DNA from: Actinomyces weissii
Lineage (GTDB): Bacteria; Actinomycetota; Actinomycetes; Actinomycetales; Actinomycetaceae
Length of the DNA: 64,000 bases
Direction: 5' to 3'
NCBI RefSeq assembly: GCF_016598775.1
Contig: NZ_CP066802.1
Location: 868,001-932,000 of the forward strand
In this document: piece by piece, positions 16,493 to 25,955 of the stretch
How the letters are laid out: every line of letters starts with the position of its first letter
Numbering within the stretch: the stretch's first letter is position 1
The notes under the pieces: model-generated
Told to the model about the DNA's origin: nothing
What the model saw: only the letters and a program-made list of their open reading frames with translations
Database searches by the model: none
Position numbers and translations under genes: made by a program

Positions 16493-17410
16493 ATGCGCCT
16501 GCGTCGAATGCTGTCCGAGGCCGGAAAGGGCCTGGGGCGCAACCTGTCCATGACCGTCTCGGTAGTCCTGGTCGCCTTCGTCTCCCTCCTGTTCGTCGGC
16601 TCCTCCGCGCTGCTGCAGCAGCAGATCGGCGTGATGAAGGGCGAGTGGTACGACAAGGTCGAGGTATCGGTGTTCATGTGCCCGTCGCTGTCCGCCACCC
16701 CGCGCTGCGCCCAGGGGGAGGCCACCCCGGAGCAGCTGGCCGCCACCGAGGCGCTGCTGGGATCTGAGACCCTCAAGCCCTACGTGGAGTCCTACGAGAT
16801 GGAGTCCAAGGCCGAGGCCTACAAGAACTTCATGAAGGCCTACGGTGAGCACAAGATCGGCCGTAACGCCACCGAGGACATGATGCCGGTGTCCTTCCGC
16901 ATCAAGCTCGTGGACGTGGAGAAGTACCAAGTGGTGGCTGAGCAGTTCTCCGGGCGTGACGGCGTGGACCGCGTGGTGGACATGCGTGAGACCCTGGAGC
17001 CGCTGGTGGTGGTCATCAACCGGGCGTCCTGGATCACCGCCGGGCTCGCCGTCCTCATGGGGGTGGCGGCGGTGCTGCTGATCTCCACCACCATCCGCCT
17101 CTCCGCGCTCAGCCGGGCCAAGGAGGTGCGCATCATGCGCATGGTGGGGGCCTCCAACCTGTTCGTCCAGATGCCCTTCGTCCTGGAGGGCGCGATCGCC
17201 GCCCTGGTGGGTGCGGCCGGGGCCATCGCCGCCCTGTGGCTTGGTGTGCACTACATAGTGGACCGTTGGCTGGCCGACTCCATCTCCTTCACCACCGCGT
17301 TCATCTCCGCCGCTGACGTGGTCAGGCTCGCGCCCTGGCTGCTGCTGGCGGCCCTAGCGCTGGCCACCCTGTCCTCAGTGGTGTCCCTGTCCAAGTACAC
17401 GAAGGTGTGA
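16493..17410 (+). CDS. ftsX: Cell division permease FtsX
   Basis: 305 residues from the ATG at 16493, preceded by GGAAGGAGAG. One N-terminal membrane helix (NLSMTVSVVLVAFVSLLFVGSSAL) is followed by a large extracellular loop (residues about 50-175) that should bind the peptidoglycan hydrolase. Three C-terminal helices come next (AGLAVLMGVAAVLLISTTI, VLEGAIAALVGAAGAIAAL, LLLAALALATLSSVV). It couples ATP hydrolysis by FtsE to hydrolase activation outside the cell. The extracellular loop has a Cys pair (CPSLSATPRC). Its stop overlaps the possible first GTG of the peptidase gene. Confidence 0.95.
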   Translation: MRLRRMLSEAGKGLGRNLSMTVSVVLVAFVSLLFVGSSALLQQQIGVMKGEWYDKVEVSVFMCPSLSATPRCAQGEATPEQLAATEALLGSETLKPYVESYEMESKAEAYKNFMKAYGEHKIGRNATEDMMPVSFRIKLVDVEKYQVVAEQFSGRDGVDRVVDMRETLEPLVVVINRASWITAGLAVLMGVAAVLLISTTIRLSALSRAKEVRIMRMVGASNLFVQMPFVLEGAIAALVGAAGAIAALWLGVHYIVDRWLADSISFTTAFISAADVVRLAPWLLLAALALATLSSVVSLSKYTKV

Positions 17411-17415
17411 TCCCT

Positions 17416-18774
17416 GTGAGCACAACCAAAGTCAGAAGAGTCCGTGCGGCCCGTGCTGGCCGCTGCGCACTGGTGGTGACGGCTGGGCTGGCCCTGGCGG
17501 TGCCCTCCCTGGGTGGTGCCGCTCTGGAGCCCCTGGGGCTGCGGCTCACCGCCGTCGCCGACGAGCGCTCCGACGCCGAGGCCAACCGCACCGACGCCCA
17601 GAGGCGCCAGCAGGAGCTGACCTCCTCGCTGGAAGGCGTCTCCAAGGAACTCGGCCAGGCCTACCTGGATCTCCAGAGCGCCACCACGAGCCTGACGCAG
17701 GCCGAGACCGAGCTCAGCGACGCTGAGACCGCCCTGGCGCAGAAGGAGCGCGAGCAGAAGACCGCCTCCGACCGCCTGGACGTGGCCAAGGCCGAGCAGG
17801 ACACCATCAACACGCAGAACGCTGAGGCGGACAAGAACGTCTCAGAGAACCAGACGGCTATCGCCGAACTGGTGGTGGCCACCTACCAGGGCGACAACTC
17901 CCTGAGCTCGTGGAGCTTCGTACTGTCCTCCGAGAACGTGGACGACCTGACCACCCGGGCCTCCTCCGTGGAGATCGCCGCCGGGGTGGAGGAGAACGTC
18001 CTGACCGAGGCGGAGAACGAGCGCTCCCGCACCGCCAACCGCAAGGCCCGCCAGGACGCCGTCGCCGAACGGGTGACCACGCTGAAGAACGAGGCGGACG
18101 CGGCGCAGAAGGCGGCTGCTGACGCCAAGGCCACCGCCCAGACCAAGCGGGACGAGGTGGCCGCCCTCAAGGAGACCAAGCAGAGTGCGGTCAACAGTTT
18201 TGAGGAGCAGAAGAAGACCCTGGAGGCCCAGCAGGCCCAGGCCAAGCAGGACGAGGCGGCGGCAAACGCCGTCATCGCCGAGCTGGAGGAGCAGAACCGT
18301 CGGGCCCTGGCCCAGCAGGGTGGCTCCAGCGGCGGTGGAGGCGGCGGCGCGGCGGCCGCGGGCAGCCTCGGCGGCGGGGCGATCGGCCACCCGATCGCCG
18401 GCCCGCTGATCGTCAACTCGCCCTTCGGGTACCGGGTGCACCCCATCAGCGGCACCTACACGCTGCACGACGGCGTGGACCTGGCGGCCGGAGTCGGCGT
18501 GCCGCAGTACGCGGCTATCAGCGGCACGGTCAGGACCGGCTACAACGGGTCCTGCGGCAACTACGTGTTCATCAGCGGTATCGCTGGTGGGAACTCCGTC
18601 GTGGTGGGCTACTGCCACCTGTCCGGGCACTCGGTGTACAGCGGACAGTCCGTGTCCCAGGGGGACCAGATCGGGCTTACCGGCATGACCGGTGGCGTGA
18701 CCGGCCCGCACGTGCACTTCTCCGTGCGTATCAACGGTGACTACGTGGACCCCATGTCCCTGCCAGGTTTCTGA
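17416..18774 (+). CDS. Secreted M23 peptidoglycan endopeptidase with N-terminal coiled coil
   Basis: About 452 residues from GTG 17416 (AAGGTG spaced 8 bases upstream); GTG 17407 is an alternative overlapping ftsX. A signal peptide (ALVVTAGLALAVPSLGGAAL) is followed by a long coiled coil at about 50-300 (EltssLEGVSKELGQ ... LEAQQAQAKQDEA), then a Gly/Ala linker. The LytM/M23 domain lies at about 335-450 with metal ligands in LHDGVDLAAG and GPHVHFSV. The layout parallels EnvC and PcsB/RipC, which FtsEX controls, and it is the third gene of the ftsEX operon. The likely role is cleavage of septal peptidoglycan cross-links on FtsEX command. Confidence 0.92.
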   Translation: MSTTKVRRVRAARAGRCALVVTAGLALAVPSLGGAALEPLGLRLTAVADERSDAEANRTDAQRRQQELTSSLEGVSKELGQAYLDLQSATTSLTQAETELSDAETALAQKEREQKTASDRLDVAKAEQDTINTQNAEADKNVSENQTAIAELVVATYQGDNSLSSWSFVLSSENVDDLTTRASSVEIAAGVEENVLTEAENERSRTANRKARQDAVAERVTTLKNEADAAQKAAADAKATAQTKRDEVAALKETKQSAVNSFEEQKKTLEAQQAQAKQDEAAANAVIAELEEQNRRALAQQGGSSGGGGGGAAAAGSLGGGAIGHPIAGPLIVNSPFGYRVHPISGTYTLHDGVDLAAGVGVPQYAAISGTVRTGYNGSCGNYVFISGIAGGNSVVVGYCHLSGHSVYSGQSVSQGDQIGLTGMTGGVTGPHVHFSVRINGDYVDPMSLPGF

Positions 18775-18903
18775 GCAGGCATTACCTTCTGTAGCCGGCT
18801 GCGCGTAGGCTGATGCGCCGGAGCCGGGTGGCGCCGAGACCCTCCTGCAGGGAATCGGCGCCACCCCTCTGGCAAGCCACTGGTACACGCAGGAGGGGAG
18901 AGC

Positions 18904-19437
18904 ATGGCCGCCAAGAAGCCGGTACCGCCCAGGAAGCCGACGGCGGGGGAGAAGGCCAAGGCCGCCTCCGACGCCCACAAGACGGTGGCGCGCAACAAGA
19001 AGGCCAGCCACGACTACTTCATTGAGGACCGCTACGAGGCTGGGCTCGTGCTTACCGGTACCGAGGTAAAGGCCCTGCGCATGGGGCGGGCCTCCCTGAC
19101 CGAGGCGTGGATCGAGTTCGACCGTCACGGGGAGGCCTGGCTCCAGGGGGCGCACATACCCGAGTACCTGCAGGGCACCTGGAACAACCACAGCCCCCGC
19201 CGCAAGCGCAAGCTGCTGCTGCACCGCGCCGAGCTGGCCAGGCTCGCCAGCAAGGTGCAGGCCAAGGGATACACGGTGGTGCCGCTGGAGCTGTACTTCC
19301 TGGGTGGTCGGGCCAAGCTGGAGATCGCCCTGGCCCGTGGCAAGCAGGACTGGGACAAGCGTCAGGCCCTGCGGGAGGCGCAGGACAAGCGGGAGGCCCA
19401 GCGGGCCATGGCCGCCGCCAACCGCCGCCAGGGCTGA
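18904..19437 (+). CDS. smpB: SsrA-binding protein SmpB
   Basis: 177 residues, slightly long because of a basic N-terminal extension before the conserved core. SmpB binds tmRNA and places it in stalled ribosomes for trans-translation. Conserved segments are visible: [64 protein letters not shown], and the basic C-terminal tail [20 protein letters not shown] that mimics an mRNA-bound helix. GGAGGGG precedes the ATG at 18904. The RNA partner ssrA is 105 bases downstream on the same strand. Confidence 0.97.
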   Translation: MAAKKPVPPRKPTAGEKAKAASDAHKTVARNKKASHDYFIEDRYEAGLVLTGTEVKALRMGRASLTEAWIEFDRHGEAWLQGAHIPEYLQGTWNNHSPRRKRKLLLHRAELARLASKVQAKGYTVVPLELYFLGGRAKLEIALARGKQDWDKRQALREAQDKREAQRAMAAANRRQG

Positions 19438-19471
19438 GATCTGAGGCACCTGGGCTGTATCGGGGCGCGCG

Positions 19472-19484
19472 GTGCTGCTAGAGT
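19472..19484 (+). promoter_or_regulatory. Extended -10 element of the ssrA promoter
   Basis: GTGCTGCTAGAGT ends with a TAGAGT hexamer about 58 bases before mature tmRNA. The identical 13-mer occurs at 25895-25907 before the sialic-acid transporter operon. Inferred promoter, leaving a 5' leader that would be removed in tmRNA processing. Confidence 0.45.
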
Positions 19485-19541
19485 GGGTCTGTGTGGCGCT
19501 CCGGCGTCAGCGGTGGCATTCGCGCCATTGACAACTACACA

Positions 19542-19912
19542 GGGGATGATCGGTTTCGACGACGGTCGTGGGTTCAGGAGAAGCGGGCCGAGGATGCACA
19601 GTCATCTCGTCAACGCTCTGTGCGAACCAATAGGTGCCGATAACACTCGCACCGACTTCGCCCTCGCCGCCTGAGCGAGTTCCGAAGTCCGTCAGCCCGG
19701 GGACTGCTTCCGCCCCGGTTCCTGGCGTCATCTAGGGAGCCACTGCTGAGGTCCTGGGTCACCGGGGACCTCGGGACATCTAGGTGACTGAGCCCGTCGG
19801 CGTCCTTGTTCGCGTGAGACGCCGGGGCTGAGAAAAGCAGCAGCGAACTGCGCCCGGAGAAGTCCTGTTGCACCACCGCCGGACCGGGGTTCGATTCCCC
19901 GCATCTCCACCA
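19542..19912 (+). ncRNA. ssrA: Transfer-messenger RNA (tmRNA)
   Basis: The 5' end GGGGATGATCGGTTTCGAC and the 3' end GGTTCGATTCCCCGCATCTCCACCA form the tRNA-like domain, with acceptor GGGGATG/CATCTCC and encoded CCA. The tag reading frame starts with the GCC resume codon at 19636 and encodes ADNTRTDFALAA before TGA at 19672-19674. It ends in Ala-Leu-Ala-Ala, the ClpXP recognition signature. It lies directly after smpB. The tag sequence is the main evidence for Actinomyces-type affiliation. Confidence 0.97.
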
Positions 19913-19934
19913 ATTGCCGCAATGTCGGCACTAA

Positions 19935-19974
19935 GGGCCTGCTCTGCCCCCAGCCCTGGGGGCAGAGCAGCCCC
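19935..19974 (+). terminator. ssrA terminator hairpin
   Basis: A perfect 15-bp stem (CTGCTCTGCCCCCAG and its complement, 19939-19953 and 19956-19970) with a 2-base loop, extended by three further pairs after one mismatch, followed by TTTACTGTTA. It sits 23 bases after tmRNA. Confidence 0.8.
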
Positions 19975-20777
19975 TTTACTGTTATCTGTACTTTCTGCGC
20001 TGGTGCCGCCTGAGGCATGGTTGCTGTGCTGCTCGGGCAGGTGGCGTGCTGGTGGGCGCGTTTTGTCACTCGTGGAGGATTAGAGTGTCCCCCTGCCGGA
20101 GAGTCCGGGGAGTTTTCGCCTTGATCGTGCGGTAGTTGAAAGCTCAGTGGTTGGTGTGGGGGCTTCTGGCCCTCCGTCAGTGACAGGTCTCCGCTCGCTG
20201 CGGCTGGATGTGGTCGTCCTTGAGGCGGTACCAGTAGGAGAAGCAGGCGATCAAGGCGAATCCGTGGCAGTAATCCACTCGCTGGCACTCGCCCAGGACT
20301 CATGCCTAAGCAAGGAACCGTACTGTACGGCGTCAATCATAAGCCTTGCTATCAGTGCGGCGCTAACGAAAGTAATGATTGAGCCCGTTGGGCTCGCGCC
20401 AGGTCCAGCTGGCTTGATGGGGCTCATGATTCACCTCGGCGAGTGCTGTTCGTGTGGCGGGGTGAAAGGCCCGTTGCTGTGGTCATCGCACACAGCCTGT
20501 GGGGCGGCTTACGCTCGGGAGCCTCGTTTCTGTGATCTTGTCCCCGGTGATCTGAGTGCTGGTGCTCTGGTACTTTGTGGTGCTTGAGACGGCGGTGCGG
20601 CCCACTGTGGCCGCCTGCTGGCAGCCCCCGCTAAGCGAGCACCTGCTTGAGAGCTGCGATTAGTTTAAGTCTAAGAGAAAGCTATAGCGATGAGCTCCTT
20701 ACACGAGCCTCTGGATCGTTCCTTCGTTTCTACTGGGGAACAAGAGGCTGGAACGAATGGAATAAGCATGGGGCCGT
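19975..20777. other. About 800 bases without a convincing gene
   Basis: Several short open frames exist, but none has consistent codon use. On the minus strand an ATG at about 20428 opens a short frame with a hydrophobic patch (SIITFVSAALIARLMIDAV). A shifted frame further on reads FALIACFSYWYRLKDDHIQ to a stop near 20180, which could be one decayed small membrane protein with a frameshift. The segment reads as degenerate sequence between ssrA and the pseudogene at 20778. Confidence 0.3.
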
Positions 20778-21297
20778 GTGCCGGGCAGGAGTACCGCGCT
20801 AGCGCTGGGCAGCCTGGCAGCCTTGACCGCAGGCGCTAGCAAAGTCGATGCCGAATGCTGATGGCCTGACTGCTACCCCTAGCCTCACTGGTGCCCCCCC
20901 CCACAGGCCTCCCGCCCTCACCTCCGTTGCCACCAGAAACCGGCAGAGGCCCCTCCTACTGTCAAGGAGTCAGCGGCTCCCGGTGGTTTCAGGGGGACAT
21001 GCCAGCACGGGCTTTCCGCGACGGCCTACAGGTACGCCAGAACGGCTGGGCGAGTATGACGGGCCACTAGTTCTGGTTCGAATGTAGTGCCGACGGCCTT
21101 CACGGCCGGTGGCTGTGCCACGGTATCGACTATTACTACCTGCGGGGCAACGGGGCCATGGTCACGGGCTGGCTCAAGGACGGGGGGGGACCTGGTACCA
21201 CCTGGAAGGCAGCGGGGCCATGGCCACCGGCACCGTGAGCATCGACGGACGGCGCTCACGCTTCAGCACCTCGGGGGCCTGGCTCGGGTACGCCTGA
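20778..21297 (+). pseudogene. Decayed secreted protein with cell-wall-binding repeats
   Basis: Pieces in all three frames line up as one former exported protein. GTG 20778 opens a signal-peptide-like segment (RSTALALGSLAALTAGASKVDA) that stops at once. After a run of nine C near 20893-20901 a Pro/Ala-rich linker appears (QKPAEAPPTVKESAAPGG). Then come GSRWFQGDMP ... QNGWASMTG, an in-frame TAG, and cell-wall-binding-type repeats YYYLRGNGAMVTGWLKDGG. After a run of eight G at 21182-21189 the end reads TWYHLEGSGAMATGTVSIDGRRS ... GAWLGYA. The repeats match choline- or glucan-binding modules (GAMxTGW, WYYL) of secreted lysozyme-like proteins. Two homopolymer shifts plus true stops make it a pseudogene. 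Confidence 0.65.
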
Positions 21298-21358
21298 GAC
21301 AAGGCAGGGCCTGGCTGGACCACCTGACCACCTGCCAGCCACCTAGGAGCGTCTATGC

Positions 21359-21393
21359 CACGGGGGGCGTCCGCAAAAGGGACGCCCCCCGTG
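21359..21393. terminator. Bidirectional terminator hairpin
   Basis: A perfect 14-bp stem (CACGGGGGGCGTCC and its complement) with loop GCAAAAG. It lies between the end of the cell-wall-binding pseudogene on the plus strand and the stop codon of the permease gene on the minus strand, and would serve both. Confidence 0.75.
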
Positions 21394-21419
21394 CTGCATC
21401 CTTGACCTGCCGTCGTCGC

Positions 21420-23396
<1,977 letters not shown>

Positions 23397-23397
23397 A

Positions 23398-23513
23398 CCT
23401 GTCCTTCAGCGCCTGAGAGAGGGGTGCTTGCAGGCGTATTCTCCCCACCGCTGTTCACTGGCTCGAAACCAGGACGGCGTCAGTATGCCGCCCTGGACGC
23501 CGGGGATATCCCC
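23398..23513 (-). promoter_or_regulatory. Structured leader of the permease gene, partly glycine-riboswitch-like
   Basis: Reading the minus strand toward the ATG, the last 50 bases contain CTCTCTCAGGCGCTGAAGG and then ACAGG, close to the conserved 3' part of glycine riboswitches (CUCUCAGGC...GGACAG), with GGGGAGAA about 25 bases earlier. The usual large internal domain is missing, so a complete aptamer is not evident. Further upstream are a hairpin (plus 23469-23496, about 10 bp with one wobble) and a 12-bp perfect palindrome GGGGATATCCCC at 23502-23513 that could be an operator. Confidence 0.3.
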
Positions 23514-23630
23514 AGTTCCCGTGGGGAAGAGCGGGCAGAAGTGGTAGAACGGGGATCGGAGGCGGGACAAGAGCCTTCGCGTTCCGTCCCGGCTGCAAGA
23601 CACGAAACCAGTATGCTCGAGAGGAACGTC

Positions 23631-23816
23631 ATGGACCGCCGTGCCTTAGCTCTGGCTGCTCTAGGAGCAGTCTTGTCCTGCGGAGCCCTGCTGGCTCTAG
23701 TGACCCAGGCCGCACCACCAGCCTTGCGCCTGGTCTCCTGGACGCTGTGGGGAGTATCTGTGGGGATTAGCGTCTCCAGCGTTGCCGTCGCCGTCAGGTC
23801 GCAGGGGCGACGATGA
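23631..23816 (+). CDS. Small two-helix membrane protein
   Basis: 61 residues from the ATG at 23631, preceded by GAGAGGA at 5 bases. An in-frame ATG at 23613 is less well placed. Two hydrophobic segments, LALAALGAVLSCGALLALV and LRLVSWTLWGVSVGISVSSVAVAV, span most of the protein, with a short basic end (RSQGRR). I do not recognise the family. It is divergent from the permease gene. Confidence 0.45.
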   Translation: MDRRALALAALGAVLSCGALLALVTQAAPPALRLVSWTLWGVSVGISVSSVAVAVRSQGRR

Positions 23817-23958
23817 CAGGCTGCCTGTGGCTGTGAGCCGCCCGGTTTGCTGCGTTGGGCTCGGGCTGCAGCAGGAGGGGAAGGGCACGATGGCCTGTTG
23901 CAGCTGCATCCGCCAGCCGCTGGTTCTGCGGACGCTCGAACTGGGCAAGGAGGCATGA

Positions 23959-24704
23959 GTGGTGGCTGGGCAACCGTCCAAGAAGCGTGTGGACAAGGCT
24001 GGCAGGAGGCTGCGCCGCTCGCTTACAGGCCGGACGACCGGCTTGGACCCGGAAGTCCTGGAAGAGGACAAGCATGTCGTCAACGCCTTCAGGTCCAGTC
24101 ACCGGCAGCCCATGAACGCCGCAAGCATGGGGCTGAGGTCTTTTGTGCGCGCTGCCAAATGCCGCGAGCCGAGTATCTCGCAGCGGCTTAAGAGGTGGGA
24201 GTCGCTGTCGACGAAGCTTGTCGCCCACCCAACCCTTGCGCTCTCAAGGATGCAGGACATCGCTGGCTGTCGCGCCGTGCTGGCTGACCTTGACGAGATC
24301 CGGCGTGTCCAACAGCGGATCGAGAAGAACCGGCCGGTCCTGAGCGTGGTGGACTACATCAGCCACCCCAAGGCCTCCGGGTACCGTGGTGTGCATGTCG
24401 TCGTCGAGTATGGCGGCACGGGTGGGAAGTATCCGCCGCGCCCCGTCGAGATCCAGCTGCGCACCAAGTGGATGCACAGTGGGCGATAACCGTTGAGCAG
24501 ATGACTGCGCTCCTCGCCCCGGTCGAGTCCGGCCCTGTAGACCTGAAACGTGGGATCGGCCCGCAGGAAGCGCTTGACCTTCTCAGTGTGATTTCTGAGG
24601 TCATGGCAGCAAGGGAGTTGGCAGTTGAGGCCGGTTCGGATACTCTGAAGAGGCTTGAGTCCGCACGTGCGGCCTATGTCGCCTACCTGGGGAGGAAGGC
24701 ATGA
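23959..24704 (+). pseudogene. RelA/SpoT-domain (ppGpp synthetase-type) gene with a -1 base frameshift
   Basis: Starts at GTG 23959 behind AAGGAGG. The first frame (176 codons, to 24489) carries synthetase motifs: LSRMQDIAGCRAVL (RxxDIxGxR), VDYISHPKASGYRGVHVVVEY and VEIQLRTKWMH. Just after WMH the family continues with Q-W-A-x-x-x-E, found here only in the next frame (AQWAITVEQMTALL..., to 24704). One base, probably a C after CAC near 24472, is missing. Repaired length is about 248 residues, typical of short RelA/SpoT-domain proteins including toxSAS toxins. A 22-codon frame (23890-23958) with a strong ribosome site ends one base before the GTG. The lesion could be inactivation, a sequencing error or recoding. 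Confidence 0.75.
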
Positions 24705-24979
24705 AGCGGAGCGCCTTAGAGCACTTCATCCTCGTCTACGACCACGCGGACGAGAGGCTCCGCGAGGAGATCCCGTTCGGCAGTGACAGTGACGCCGCAG
24801 TCGCCGCATACATGGAGCTTGAGGAGCAGTACCGGAACGACAAGGGGATCGAGATCGTACTCATCGGCTCTGACTCCTTCGACACGATCAAGCGTACGCA
24901 CGCCAACTACTTCGCGGACTCTCGGGACGCCCTCATCACTGACCCTCTGCTCCGGGACCTGCTCGACTCCGTACAGTAA
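24701..24979 (+). CDS. Small acidic protein paired with the RelA/SpoT-domain gene
   Basis: 92 residues, strongly acidic (MKRSALEHFILVYDHADERLREEIPFG ... IVLIGSDSFDTIKRTHANYF). The ATG overlaps the end of the RelA/SpoT frame by 4 bases, so the two are one translational unit. In toxSAS toxin-antitoxin loci the synthetase toxin is paired with a small antitoxin gene; position and acidity fit that role, but this family has no function I can name. It is intact although the partner is frameshifted, as expected if it neutralised a toxin or if the frameshift is recent. Confidence 0.65.
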   Translation: MKRSALEHFILVYDHADERLREEIPFGSDSDAAVAAYMELEEQYRNDKGIEIVLIGSDSFDTIKRTHANYFADSRDALITDPLLRDLLDSVQ

Positions 24980-25060
24980 CCTCTCCTCGAGGTCGCTGCC
25001 GCGGTCGCCGCAGCAGCGTGCACGCGGGCACGCCCCGGCGTCGACGTCGGTGGTTGCCCC

Positions 25061-25795
25061 TCAGCCCTGGGACAGGGCGCTCATCAGCGGCAGGTAGTGC
25101 TCCTGGACCGCGTCCCGGTAGGCCTCCACGTCCCCTTGGCGGGCGGCCTGGAGCATCTGGGCGTGGGCCTGGGCGGTACGGCTGATGTCCTCGGAGGTGG
25201 GTGCGCCCATGAGCGGGATCGTCAAGGTGTGCACTGCCCAGAAGGCCTCCGTAAGGTTGCGGAACAGGTGGTTGTCCAGGGGGGCCAGCAGCATCGAGTG
25301 GAAGGCTTGGTCCTGCTCGGTGAACAGCCGGCCCGCCTCCGCCAGGGCGGTCATCTCCTCCACTACCTGGTTTAGCTCGTCGTCCTGCCTGCCGGTCCAC
25401 ACGCGCACCACCTCCTCGGCCAGGGCCAGGTCCAGGGTGCGCCGCACCTGCACCACGTCACGCAGGGCCCGGTAGTCGTCACCGGGGCTGAGCCGCCCGC
25501 GGAACACCAGCGACTCGACCATCGGACGCATGGAGACCTGCCCCACGAACATGCCGTGGCCGTGGCGCACCTCCACGATGTCCAGGGCCACCAGGGTGCG
25601 TACCGCCTCCCGTACCGAGGAGCGGGAGACCCCCAGGGTGGCGCAGAGCTGTGACTCGGTGGGCAGAGGGGCGCCGGGGGCCAGGTTCTCCTTGATGATG
25701 TAGTCCTTTATGGCGGCGATCGCCGTGGAGGACTGCGTGTTGGGGGTGGTGGTCAGCGAGCTCAAGGTCTCGGCGTGTGCGGGGATGGACGGCAT
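25061..25795 (-). CDS. GntR/FadR-family regulator, probable sialic-acid regulator (NanR-like)
   Basis: 244 residues. An N-terminal winged helix at about 25-95 (AIKDYIIKENLAPGAPLPTESQLCATLGVSRSSVREAVRTLVALDIVEVRHGHGMFV) is the GntR signature. A C-terminal all-helical FCD ligand domain lies at about 105-240 (RRTLDLALAEEVV, DQAFHSMLLA, AQAHAQMLQAARQGD), with Asp/His residues that often bind a metal. AAAGGAGA precedes the ATG. It is divergent from the sialic-acid transporter operon, and repeated operator-like sequences lie at 25919 and 27702. Inferred to repress the transport and nan genes until a sialic-acid derivative binds. Confidence 0.85.
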   Translation of the reverse strand: MPSIPAHAETLSSLTTTPNTQSSTAIAAIKDYIIKENLAPGAPLPTESQLCATLGVSRSSVREAVRTLVALDIVEVRHGHGMFVGQVSMRPMVESLVFRGRLSPGDDYRALRDVVQVRRTLDLALAEEVVRVWTGRQDDELNQVVEEMTALAEAGRLFTEQDQAFHSMLLAPLDNHLFRNLTEAFWAVHTLTIPLMGAPTSEDISRTAQAHAQMLQAARQGDVEAYRDAVQEHYLPLMSALSQG

Positions 25796-25876
25796 TGTCC
25801 GGTCTCCTTTGCAGGATCTGGCTTACAGGTGTGTCCTGGCTCGCAGTGAGGACGCAGATCTGCTGGCTTGATCTTG

Positions 25877-25941
25877 TTGCACAGGAGCCGGGTTGTGCTG
25901 CTAGAGTCATCCTACCAACGTCAGACATAAGACGTCCGACT
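25877..25941 (+). promoter_or_regulatory. Promoter and operator of the sialic-acid transporter operon
   Basis: TTGCAC at 25877-25882 and TAGAGT at 25902-25907 (spacing 19) form a candidate promoter within the 13-mer also found before ssrA. Just downstream, 25919-25941 contains CGTCAGACATAAGACGTCCGAC, with inverted GTC/GAC half sites. The segment CGTCAGACATnAGAC recurs at 27702-27716. A regulator bound here would cover the transcription start, consistent with repression. Confidence 0.5.
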
Positions 25942-25955
25942 TCAGGAGAGAATCA

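Noticed and set aside
17842..19449. 535-codon minus-strand frame opposite the M23 peptidase and smpB
   Set aside because: Covers two firmly identified plus-strand genes; no domain, no ribosome site.
20147..20587. 146-codon plus-strand frame between ssrA and the pseudogene
   Set aside because: Codon use is not consistent, there is no ribosome site, and the minus strand has equally plausible fragments; treated as non-coding.
19542..21300. Prophage or island inserted at ssrA
   Set aside because: ssrA is a common insertion site, but no integrase, direct repeat of the ssrA 3' end or phage gene is visible downstream; only a decayed secreted-protein gene.
23398..23446. TPP riboswitch, because CTGAGAGAGGGGTGC appears on the plus strand
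   Set aside because: The conserved TPP elements are in the reverse order and on the strand opposite to the gene that would be controlled.
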